From an uncultured Clostridia bacterium (lineage in GTDB: Bacteria > Bacillota > Clostridia > Christensenellales > Aristaeellaceae), in NCBI GenBank assembly GCA_934643535.1, contig CAKUCE010000179.1, forward strand, positions 1 through 6,321: a stretch of 6,321 bases of DNA, given 5' to 3'. A program made the translations under genes and the position numbers. Below are positions 1-6,321 of the stretch, piece by piece; position 1 is the stretch's first letter, and each line of letters begins with the position of its first letter. The notes beneath the pieces were generated by a model. The model saw nothing but the letters and a program-made list of their open reading frames with translations. It ran no database searches and was not told the DNA's origin.

Positions 1-806
1 GCGAGAGCCTGGATGCGGCTATGCACGGGAAGGTGATGGACCTCTTTAAGAAGTACCTGCTGATCGGCGGGCTGCCTGATGCCGTGAACTCCTTTATTGC
101 AGACACCAACATCGTAAAGGTCAGGACGATTCATCGGGATATCCGCGCGTTCTATGCTGATGACGCGTCGAAGTACGAGGCGGACAACAGCAGGAAGCTG
201 AAGATCCGCAGGATCTACGATATGATCCCCTCCAACCTGGAGAGTAAGAAGAAACGGATGGTCTTTCAGGATATCGAGGACAAGCGCGGCAAGCGTTTTT
301 CCGACTATCAGGATGAGTTTGAATATCTGATTTCAGCGGGGATCGCCCTGGACGTCAACGCGATCACTACCCCAGTCTTTCCCCTAACACAGTCTGTCGG
401 CAAAAACCTGCTCAAGCTCTATTTGAACGACGTAGGCCTTTTGACGGACGTTTTGTACGGCAGCAATATCCGTGCGATTCTGGATGATGAGACGGGTATC
501 AATCTCGGCTCCGTGTATGAAAGCGTGGTGGCCCAGGAGCTGGCCGCCCATGGCTATAAGCTGTTCTATTACGATAACCGCAGCAAGGGCGAGGTGGATT
601 ATCTGATCGACGATTACGACAGCCTCTCCGCCGTCCCCATCGAGGTCAAGTCCGGCAAGGACTACACCGTTCACAGCGCTCTGAACAGCTTTGTAAAGAA
701 CGAGGACTATCACGTGAAAAAGGCCTTCGTCCTGTCCAACGCCCGCGAGATCACAACGAGCGGCAAGATCACGTATATCCCGATCTATGATGTGATGTTC
801 TTGTGA
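1..806 (+). CDS. AAA ATPase with DUF4143 domain, C-terminal part (5' end outside window)
   Basis: The reading frame is open from base 3 to the TGA at 804-806, and the left edge cuts the gene. The in-frame ATG at 21 has no ribosome-binding site and lies inside the conserved lead-in to the DUF4143 domain (KYLLIGGLPDAV), so it is not the start. The N-terminal AAA domain, usually about 200 residues with Walker A and B motifs, would lie upstream and cannot be seen. Visible parts are the helical DUF4143 region and a C-terminal PD-(D/E)XK-like fold with GEVDY (588-602) and IEVKSGK (639-659). The protein ends in YIPIYDVMFL, a typical ending for this family, so the 3' end is intact. These ATPases are common in anaerobes and archaea; their cellular role is poorly defined, although some resemble antitoxin or DNA-associated ATPases. 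The gene is richer in G/C-ending codons than the two genes that follow. Family assignment is firm; function is not. Confidence 0.88.
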   Translation, partial: ESLDAAMHGKVMDLFKKYLLIGGLPDAVNSFIADTNIVKVRTIHRDIRAFYADDASKYEADNSRKLKIRRIYDMIPSNLESKKKRMVFQDIEDKRGKRFSDYQDEFEYLISAGIALDVNAITTPVFPLTQSVGKNLLKLYLNDVGLLTDVLYGSNIRAILDDETGINLGSVYESVVAQELAAHGYKLFYYDNRSKGEVDYLIDDYDSLSAVPIEVKSGKDYTVHSALNSFVKNEDYHVKKAFVLSNAREITTSGKITYIPIYDVMFL

Positions 807-862
807 GCGGCAGACGGATCGTAAACAGCACAAACGCTTATCTGAGATATAGCATTCTATTT

Positions 863-869
863 GAGGGAG
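863..869 (+). promoter_or_regulatory. Ribosome-binding site of the type IIG gene; decides its start
   Basis: GAGGGAG lies 10 bases before the ATG at 880 but only 1 base before the in-frame GTG at 871. One base is too short for initiation, so the ATG at 880 is preferred. The GTG-starting version would be three residues longer (1022 instead of 1019). Confidence 0.65.
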
Positions 870-879
870 TGTGAGTTCT

Positions 880-3800
880 ATGAACAAAGAAGAGGTTAAG
901 ATTCGTCTTTCTGATTTGATAAACCGCTACAATGATACTCTACGCAAAGAAAAACATGAAAATGTTAGCGAAGAGACTGTGCGAACCTGGATAAATGAGT
1001 TTCTTGGCTTGTTCGGGTGGAATGTTCAAGATACGAACCAAGTTCTCCAGGAGCGAACGCTAAGTGGTACACCACAGCAGCGTTTACAAGAAATAAACTC
1101 ACCCCATAAAAGGCCAGATTATATTCTCCTTAATGGCCTGAATATAAAGAGTTTTCTTGATGCCAAGTCTTTAGATGTTGATATTTTTACAGACGCTGAC
1201 GTTGCTTATCAGATTCGCTCGTATGGCTGGTCAGCGCAGTCACCGTGCGCTTTTGTTTCAAACTTTGAGCAATTCGTGATATACGATACTCGCTTTGTTC
1301 CAGATTCATCACAGCCAGCAAACGCAAGTACAATTCAGCTCCATATTGATGATTACCTTAATCAGTTTGACGTCCTCTTTGATCATTTGTGGCATGATAA
1401 CATTTGCCGCAATCATTTAAATGAGCTTTATGCAACTACTGCAACAGAAGGCCGAAATCGAGTAGATAGTCAGTTTATGACTGTCTTATCTTCCTTTAGG
1501 AAGAAGTTGGCTGTTGAATTATTCTGGAACAATCCTGATCTAATATGTTCAGATATTGCGCTTAATTACTATGTCCAAGTTATCCTCGACCGCATTGTTT
1601 TTATTCGTGTATGTGAATCAAAAGGAATCGAGGAATTAGAAAAGCTAAAACAGTTCGAGAAAAAGCCTGAAGGGTTCTGGGAAGCATTCAAGGCATCTTG
1701 TTATATGGAATTCTATACCCACTATGACGGAGCTATGTTTGAACGCGATGAGATTTTCCAGAAGATCGCATTAAGTGATAACGTCTTCAAGGATTTCATT
1801 TCCCAATTGTATTATCCATATCCTTACAAATTTGATGTTATCCCTGTAAAAGTAATTGCAAATATTTATGAAGAATTTCTTGGAAAGCAACTCGTCATTA
1901 ATAACGGTGAAGTAGAAGAAGTATCGAAAGAAGAGTATATCAGGACTAACGGAGCCATCGCTACCCCTGAGCATATAGTTGAGATGGTCTGTAAGCAGAC
2001 TATCTCTCTGGATCACGTTCAAACTGTTGACGATCTACTTAACATCACCATTCTTGACCCATGTTGTGGTTCCGGGGTTTTCCTTGTATCGTGCTACGAG
2101 AGATTGGCTGCAAAGATGCTAAGCATCCTTTCTCTGAATGAGAGTGAGCGAACCCTTCACAACGATTTTTTCTGCGATAATGACGGCCAAATGCTTTTGA
2201 CGGTCTCGGCCCGTCGTGCTATTGCCAAACAGTGCATTTATGCAATTGACTTTGATGAAGCGGCAATTGAAGTAACTAAGATGTCATTGGCGCTCAAAAT
2301 TGTTGACGGCAATGATCCGCTTGCGTGGGAAGGGCTAGGCGTTTATGGTGATAAGATCTTACAGGAAATTGCCAACAATATTAAACTTGGAAATACGCTT
2401 GTTGGAATGGAGCAATCGTTTTCTCCAGAGCAAATAGTGGCAATAAAACCCTTTGATCCCTGCGCAGCTTTCCCTGTTGTTTATGCGAAGCGCGATGGCT
2501 TCGATTATGTAATTGGAAATCCTCCATATGTTGAAACTAAGCATTACAAAGCCGCTCTGCCTGCTATGCATGGCTATCTTAGCAATAAATACTCTTCTTT
2601 TGAGGGAAAAGCAGATCTCGCCGTATTGTTTATTGAACGCGGCTTGCAATTGCTCAATAACCAAGGCAAATTAGGCTTCATAATTCAACGAAGATGGTTT
2701 AAAACCGAATACGGGAGCGTAGCAAGGCTTTTAATAAACAGCGGAAGATACTTGGAAAAGCTAATTGACTTCAAAGCAACTGATATTTTTGATGGGCGAA
2801 TTGTTTATGCTTCCATCATGGTTTTGAGCAAAGAAGGCAATGACCACTTACTATACTACTATATGCCTTCTGATGCATCTGAGATTAGGATAAGATTTGA
2901 AAACAGCACAGATGATGGCTCATTTGAAGGGTGCAGTTATGAACACATCCCTTGCCAGTCGGGTTCTTCCCCATGGCTATTTGACAGCTTTGCAGTAACA
3001 GCTATTAGAACTCGTTTGACACAACGTTTCGGCGTATTAAGCAACTACCCCGGCTTGGTGATAAAAGACGGAATCCAAGCACTTTGGAAAAAGATTTATC
3101 ATATAAAATCAGTTAGCTTTCACGATGGGGTTGCAACTGGTATAAACGGCTTTGGTGAAACAGTAACTGTTGAAGAAGGTATTCTACGGGGAGTCATTTA
3201 TAACCGGCTGTTCTATCCCTTTAAGGATGTTGAGCCAGACGCATACTGTATTTTCCCTTACAGGGGAGCGTCCTCAGAAGCAATTCCATTCACAGAATTA
3301 AAGCGACTATATCCTCTGGCTCATGAGTATCTTTCTGTCCACGAAGAGCTAATTAAAAGCTCTGTAGAATGCAGATCTGGAGAGTTATGGCATACCTTTA
3401 CCAGAGAACACAATCAATCTATGTACTACGTAGATAAGATAATAGTGCCTATGACCGCAAGGGATACTATAGGGACATATGTATCTGGAAAGGGCCTATA
3501 TATGGATAACGCGAATATGTGGTTCATCACGATCCCTGGCGCGAGTCCAATCGTTATGAAGGCTATTGCATGTATAATCAACTCGAGTGTCTTCTCAGTT
3601 CTTGGTAAGGCCGGTGCGAATCCTCAATCTGGTGGCTACTATAAGTTTAACAAGCAGTTTCTTTCTCCTATTCCGTTCCCGTCAGAAAAAATATCACCGA
3701 CAAGTACATACACTCGTGATCTTGCAGTGTTATATGATGAGATAAGTGCTTTACAGGAGCGATATCTGACTTCTCCTGGAGTTCAGAAAGAGCTATTGTC

Positions 3801-3939
3801 TCAGTCTCTTAAACAAAAATGGAATACTCTTGATTTACTTTGCTTTGATATCTTCGAAGTGACAGAAGATGAGAAGCGCACTATCCAAGAAGTGGGACGA
3901 ACAGTTAATAGAGTAGAACTACTCGATGGAGCGAACTAA
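880..3939 (+). CDS. Type IIG restriction-modification enzyme, Eco57I-like (nuclease, N6-adenine methyltransferase and specificity domain in one chain)
   Basis: This 1019-residue protein should cut DNA at a distance from an asymmetric site and methylate adenine in that site, using S-adenosylmethionine. Residue numbers count from the ATG at 880. The nuclease domain (about 1-150) has P79-D80, 13 residues, then D94-A95-K96, a PD-(D/E)XK site, followed by the AYQIRSYGWS helix typical of HsdR-like N termini. A helical connector runs to about 355. The gamma-class methyltransferase follows: motif X-like ATPEHIV (361-367), motif I DPCCGSG (393-399), an acidic residue in AIDFD (D457) and catalytic motif IV NPPY (547-550). 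After about 660 comes a TaqI/Eco57I-type specificity region ending near LSPIPFP (928-934). The length is close to the 997 residues I recall for Eco57I. No frameshift or missing motif is seen, so the enzyme looks functional. Its stop overlaps the start of the companion methyltransferase. No controller-protein gene is present. BREX PglX was considered, but the nuclease motif and lack of other BREX genes argue against it. The target sequence is unknown. Confidence 0.92.
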   Translation: MNKEEVKIRLSDLINRYNDTLRKEKHENVSEETVRTWINEFLGLFGWNVQDTNQVLQERTLSGTPQQRLQEINSPHKRPDYILLNGLNIKSFLDAKSLDVDIFTDADVAYQIRSYGWSAQSPCAFVSNFEQFVIYDTRFVPDSSQPANASTIQLHIDDYLNQFDVLFDHLWHDNICRNHLNELYATTATEGRNRVDSQFMTVLSSFRKKLAVELFWNNPDLICSDIALNYYVQVILDRIVFIRVCESKGIEELEKLKQFEKKPEGFWEAFKASCYMEFYTHYDGAMFERDEIFQKIALSDNVFKDFISQLYYPYPYKFDVIPVKVIANIYEEFLGKQLVINNGEVEEVSKEEYIRTNGAIATPEHIVEMVCKQTISLDHVQTVDDLLNITILDPCCGSGVFLVSCYERLAAKMLSILSLNESERTLHNDFFCDNDGQMLLTVSARRAIAKQCIYAIDFDEAAIEVTKMSLALKIVDGNDPLAWEGLGVYGDKILQEIANNIKLGNTLVGMEQSFSPEQIVAIKPFDPCAAFPVVYAKRDGFDYVIGNPPYVETKHYKAALPAMHGYLSNKYSSFEGKADLAVLFIERGLQLLNNQGKLGFIIQRRWFKTEYGSVARLLINSGRYLEKLIDFKATDIFDGRIVYASIMVLSKEGNDHLLYYYMPSDASEIRIRFENSTDDGSFEGCSYEHIPCQSGSSPWLFDSFAVTAIRTRLTQRFGVLSNYPGLVIKDGIQALWKKIYHIKSVSFHDGVATGINGFGETVTVEEGILRGVIYNRLFYPFKDVEPDAYCIFPYRGASSEAIPFTELKRLYPLAHEYLSVHEELIKSSVECRSGELWHTFTREHNQSMYYVDKIIVPMTARDTIGTYVSGKGLYMDNANMWFITIPGASPIVMKAIACIINSSVFSVLGKAGANPQSGGYYKFNKQFLSPIPFPSEKISPTSTYTRDLAVLYDEISALQERYLTSPGVQKELLSQSLKQKWNTLDLLCFDIFEVTEDEKRTIQEVGRTVNRVELLDGAN
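3928..3931 (+). promoter_or_regulatory. Ribosome-binding site of the stand-alone methyltransferase, inside the end of the type IIG gene
   Basis: GGAG sits 7 bases before the ATG at 3939, within the last codons of the upstream gene. The stop and start share one base (TAATG at 3937-3941), a layout that allows terminating ribosomes to re-initiate. The site is good enough to initiate independently as well, so coupling need not be absolute. Confidence 0.7.
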
Positions 3940-5786
3940 TGAATAGCTATACTGTCATTCGGGATCTAAAAAAACTTACACGGGATACTAGGCATCTTTC
4001 AGGCGCAGTCGTATATGCATATGCGAAAGCTAGTGGAGTAGAAGCGCATCTATTGGACGTCCTTTATGACTATGACGACTCACTAGATAGGGAGTTGTGT
4101 GAGGCTGTCAACACATATTTCTCTGAGCAAAAGCGTGAGATTTCTTTTCCGTTTCTAGTTGAACTTCTCGAAATCCTTGTTCCCGAAACTGATCGGAAGG
4201 AAGCAGGCGTTGCATATACCCCTGAAATAATCAAGGACTATATTCTTGATGAATGCATATTAGATGATTCTATTCCTACCGTTCTGGATCCCTCATGCGG
4301 ATGTGGTTCTTTTTTGGTATCCATAGCTGAGAAATTACACATGAAATATGGCATTTCTTACTGTGAGTGTATTTCTGAATATGTCTATGGTGCCGATGTT
4401 GATCCTGAGGCAATAAAAAAAGCAAAACTGCTGCTTTCGCTTTTGGCCATCAAAAACAAGGAATCTGTTCCGCAACGCTTCAATCTGATACTTGCTGACA
4501 TGTTGAATCCTCGCTCTGTGGAATCCGTTAGAGCACTATCCAGCAACGGTTTTGATTGCGTGGTGGGCAATCCTCCCTATGTCAGATCAAGAAACATTGT
4601 CGAGGAAGAAAAAGAGTATCTCCCATGCTGGGAGTCGTCATCAGTTGGTAATGTTGATCTGTACATGCCTTTCTTTGAAATCGGTTTGACGCTTCTTCGC
4701 AGCACCGGAAGGTTGGGATATATAACTGCTAACGGGTTTTTGCAAGGGGTAAATGGCCGAGCTCTACGAAAATACCTTCTCTCGCAAGAGTGCCAAATTA
4801 GAATAACTGATTTTAGAGACGCACAGTTATTCAAAAATGTTACCAGCTATACTTGCGTGACGATTATAGAAAAAGCCAAGCATAGTGAAAGGGTTTTCTA
4901 TTCGCGGATTAATGAAGAGAACAGTCTTTCTGACCATATGTATTCTGAATATGCAGTAGGGTCTTTTGCAAACGGTGCGCCATGGAGAATGCGGAAATCA
5001 AGCGTTGACCTGGTGATTGATCGTCTGGAAAATGCTGGGACACCGTTATCAAAATGGAAAATCCGCAACGGTCTAGCTACGCTCAAAAATGATTTGTTCT
5101 TTTTCGTGCCCTCAGGCGAGGACTCTCAGTATTATTATAGAACTTATAAGGGAAGAGACTTTGCAATTGAAAAAGGAATCTGTATTCCCATAGTAAAGCC
5201 AAATACAATCAAGACCGAACTTGACTTAAGTAATAATTCGGAAGTTGCAATCTTCCCATATGAACGGCAAAGCGGTTCTATATCTGTTATAGACGAGGCG
5301 CAGCTAAAAATCCAGTTTCCTAAAACACTCGATTTTTTATCAGCTCACAGAGCCATTTTGGAGGCACGTGATAAAGGGCACGGTGATTATCCTGCTTGGT
5401 ATGCCTATGGCCGTACACAAGGTATGAACAATTTTGGCAAAAAGCTGCTCATCCCTTATATTGCTGGCGAACCGACCGCAGTATTGTCCTTGGATGAAAG
5501 TTTACTCTTCTATTGTGGATATGCCTTGTTTTCCGACTCCGAAGAAGAGCTGCGTATTATTAAAGCATTTTTGAAATCAGATGCATTTTGGTACTATATT
5601 TTCCACACGAGCAAACCGTACTCTAAGGGATATATGGCACTTGCCAAAAACTATATTGTGCATTTTTCTATTCCTAAATTAAGTGAAGAAGAAAAGGCGT
5701 ACATCCTTTCGACCCCTCCTCGCAGTGAAATTAATGATTTTATTTGGCGAAAGTACAATATCGACACAACACTCTTCAATCAGTGA
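3939..5786 (+). CDS. Stand-alone N6-adenine DNA methyltransferase, Eco57I/TaqI family, partner of the type IIG enzyme
   Basis: This 615-residue protein should methylate adenine in DNA with S-adenosylmethionine as donor. After a helical N terminus of about 85 residues come a motif X-like AYTPEII (92-98), motif I DPSCGCG (117-123), an acidic loop GADVD (D153, D155) and catalytic motif IV NPPYV (211-215). This motif order marks the gamma class. The C-terminal half is a target-recognition region with family landmarks: IVKP near 418, IFPYE near 438 and the YSKGYMALAKNYIV stretch near the end. There is no nuclease motif, so this is a methyltransferase only. It is somewhat longer than the roughly 544 residues I recall for M.Eco57I. 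Overlap with the upstream gene implies joint transcription and balanced production. Type IIG enzymes often methylate one strand efficiently, so the likely job is full protection of the shared site; that the two share a site is inferred. An alternative is a second, unrelated specificity. Confidence 0.9.
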   Translation: MNSYTVIRDLKKLTRDTRHLSGAVVYAYAKASGVEAHLLDVLYDYDDSLDRELCEAVNTYFSEQKREISFPFLVELLEILVPETDRKEAGVAYTPEIIKDYILDECILDDSIPTVLDPSCGCGSFLVSIAEKLHMKYGISYCECISEYVYGADVDPEAIKKAKLLLSLLAIKNKESVPQRFNLILADMLNPRSVESVRALSSNGFDCVVGNPPYVRSRNIVEEEKEYLPCWESSSVGNVDLYMPFFEIGLTLLRSTGRLGYITANGFLQGVNGRALRKYLLSQECQIRITDFRDAQLFKNVTSYTCVTIIEKAKHSERVFYSRINEENSLSDHMYSEYAVGSFANGAPWRMRKSSVDLVIDRLENAGTPLSKWKIRNGLATLKNDLFFFVPSGEDSQYYYRTYKGRDFAIEKGICIPIVKPNTIKTELDLSNNSEVAIFPYERQSGSISVIDEAQLKIQFPKTLDFLSAHRAILEARDKGHGDYPAWYAYGRTQGMNNFGKKLLIPYIAGEPTAVLSLDESLLFYCGYALFSDSEEELRIIKAFLKSDAFWYYIFHTSKPYSKGYMALAKNYIVHFSIPKLSEEEKAYILSTPPRSEINDFIWRKYNIDTTLFNQ

Positions 5787-5823
5787 CAAGTTGGATAGAT
5801 AAAGACATGATAGGAGCAACTTG
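5787..5823 (+). repeat. 7-bp inverted repeat filling the gap between the methyltransferase and GIY-YIG genes
   Basis: CAAGTTG (5787-5793) and CAACTTG (5817-5823) are perfect reverse complements separated by 23 bases. The left arm begins right after the TGA stop and the right arm ends right before the ATG at 5824. The ribosome-binding site lies in the loop. No T-run follows, so this is not an intrinsic terminator. It might be an operator or an mRNA stem affecting start of translation, or chance; the sequence alone cannot decide. Confidence 0.5.
5812..5816 (+). promoter_or_regulatory. Ribosome-binding site of the GIY-YIG gene
   Basis: AGGAG ends 7 bases before the ATG at 5824, an ideal spacing, which supports that start codon. 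The gene therefore has its own translation signal and does not depend on coupling to the methyltransferase gene. Confidence 0.75.
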
Positions 5824-6321
5824 ATGGAAAAAATAGGAGTTATATATATTCTTACTAACCCGTCCTTCCCTGAATATGTGAAGATCGGATATGCGGACGA
5901 TATTGACAAGCGGCTACAGCAGCTGAACCGGAGTGAGTGTATTCCGTTTGCCTTCCGTGTCTATGCAACGTATGAAGTTAACTCCCGACTCTCCGACCTG
6001 AAGATCCACAGCATCATCGACAAGCTGAATCCCAACCTGCGTTCCATCGAGAACTTCAACGGGAAGCAGCGTGTGCGTGAATTTTATGCCATGTCGCCGG
6101 AGGACGCCTATTCTATTCTGGAGGCGATTGCAGAAATCCATGGCCGTGCGGACAAGTTGAAACGGATCGCCATGGACGAAGCCCAGAAGCAGGCAGAGGA
6201 AACCGCCCAGGAGATCGACGCCGAGCATAAAGAGCGTCAGTCGCCATTCCGCTTTTCCATGTGCAAAATCCAGCCCGGCGAAGAGATCGAATACTGCAAT
6301 AACCCAGAAATCAAGTGCACC
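5824..6321 (+). CDS. GIY-YIG nuclease family protein (T5orf172-like), N-terminal part (3' end outside window)
   Basis: The frame is open for 166 codons from the ATG to the right edge, with no stop. The first 100 or so residues match a T5orf172/MUG113-type GIY-YIG domain: GVIYILTN (5-12) as the first strand, KIGYA (20-24) in the place of the YIG part, the expected catalytic arginine R30 in DKRL, H62 in a short helix, and E86-F87-Y88 matching the EFF/EFY end of the domain. The position before the conserved helix, often Glu, is D58 here. A charged, probably helical linker follows (about 104-139). From F142 the text FRFSMCKIQPGEEIEY resembles the start of a DUF4357/RAMA-like domain found in restriction-associated proteins; that assignment is tentative because the window ends there. 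The gene starts 37 bases after the methyltransferase, on the same strand, and could share its transcript. After its first 60 or so bases it is GC-rich like the left flanking gene. A DNA-nicking or DNA-binding role is likely; the target is unknown. Confidence 0.82.
   Translation, partial: MEKIGVIYILTNPSFPEYVKIGYADDIDKRLQQLNRSECIPFAFRVYATYEVNSRLSDLKIHSIIDKLNPNLRSIENFNGKQRVREFYAMSPEDAYSILEAIAEIHGRADKLKRIAMDEAQKQAEETAQEIDAEHKERQSPFRFSMCKIQPGEEIEYCNNPEIKCT

Noticed and set aside
198..203. CTGAAG, the Eco57I target, here and at 1667 and 5998
   Set aside because: Family resemblance does not fix specificity, and a 6-base word is expected a few times in a window of this size.
807..862. Possible promoter for the restriction genes (TATAGC at 848-853)
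   Set aside because: No -35 box at suitable spacing could be found, so the match is too weak to annotate. Read-through from the ATPase gene is equally possible.
384..887. 167-codon open frame on the minus strand
   Set aside because: It lies antisense to the well-supported ATPase gene, matches no family I recognise, and is explained by GC-rich codon use on the plus strand.
1771..2664. Minus-strand open frames at 1771-2022 and 2359-2664
   Set aside because: Both are antisense to the methyltransferase core of the type IIG gene and show no domain of their own.
4385..5086. Minus-strand open frames at 4385-4570, 4577-4834 and 4898-5086
   Set aside because: They are short shadows of the stand-alone methyltransferase gene.
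5679..5909. 76-codon open frame on the minus strand spanning the gap before the GIY-YIG gene
   Set aside because: It overlaps the ends of two supported plus-strand genes and has no recognisable content.
5914..6228. 104-codon open frame on the minus strand
   Set aside because: It is antisense to the GIY-YIG gene, which has a good ribosome-binding site and recognisable domain motifs.

Overview
The window is a four-gene, single-strand (+) stretch of bacterial DNA. Strong GGAG-type ribosome-binding sites, tight gene spacing and a DUF4143-family ATPase gene suggest a mid-GC Firmicute, plausibly a gut Clostridia member. The taxon is an inference; no marker gene is present.

Layout: (1) bases 1-806 hold the 3' part of a gene for an AAA ATPase with a DUF4143 domain, cut by the left edge. 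(2) Bases 807-879 are a short spacer with a ribosome-binding site but no convincing promoter or terminator. (3) Bases 880-3939 encode a 1019-residue single-chain restriction-modification enzyme of type IIG: a PD-(D/E)XK nuclease at the N terminus, a gamma-class N6-adenine methyltransferase in the middle, and a target-recognition region at the C terminus. (4) Bases 3939-5786 encode a separate 615-residue N6-adenine methyltransferase whose ATG overlaps the previous stop codon by one base. (5) Bases 5787-5823 are a 37-base spacer exactly bounded by a 7-bp inverted repeat, with a ribosome-binding site inside it. (6) From 5824 to the right edge runs the 5' part of a GIY-YIG/T5orf172-type nuclease gene, open at the window end.

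Genes 2 and 3 form an Eco57I-like system: a bifunctional enzyme that cuts and methylates, plus a stand-alone methyltransferase that probably completes protection of the host sites. The nuclease motif keeps the 13-residue spacing that I recall for Eco57I, with Asp in place of Glu. The recognition sequence cannot be read from the sequence.

The two restriction-modification genes are more AT-rich and use more A/T-ending codons than the flanking genes, so the pair looks like a module acquired between older genes. I do not see a wholly new system. The points most worth checking are the restriction-modification pair, the GIY-YIG gene beside it, and the inverted repeat between them.
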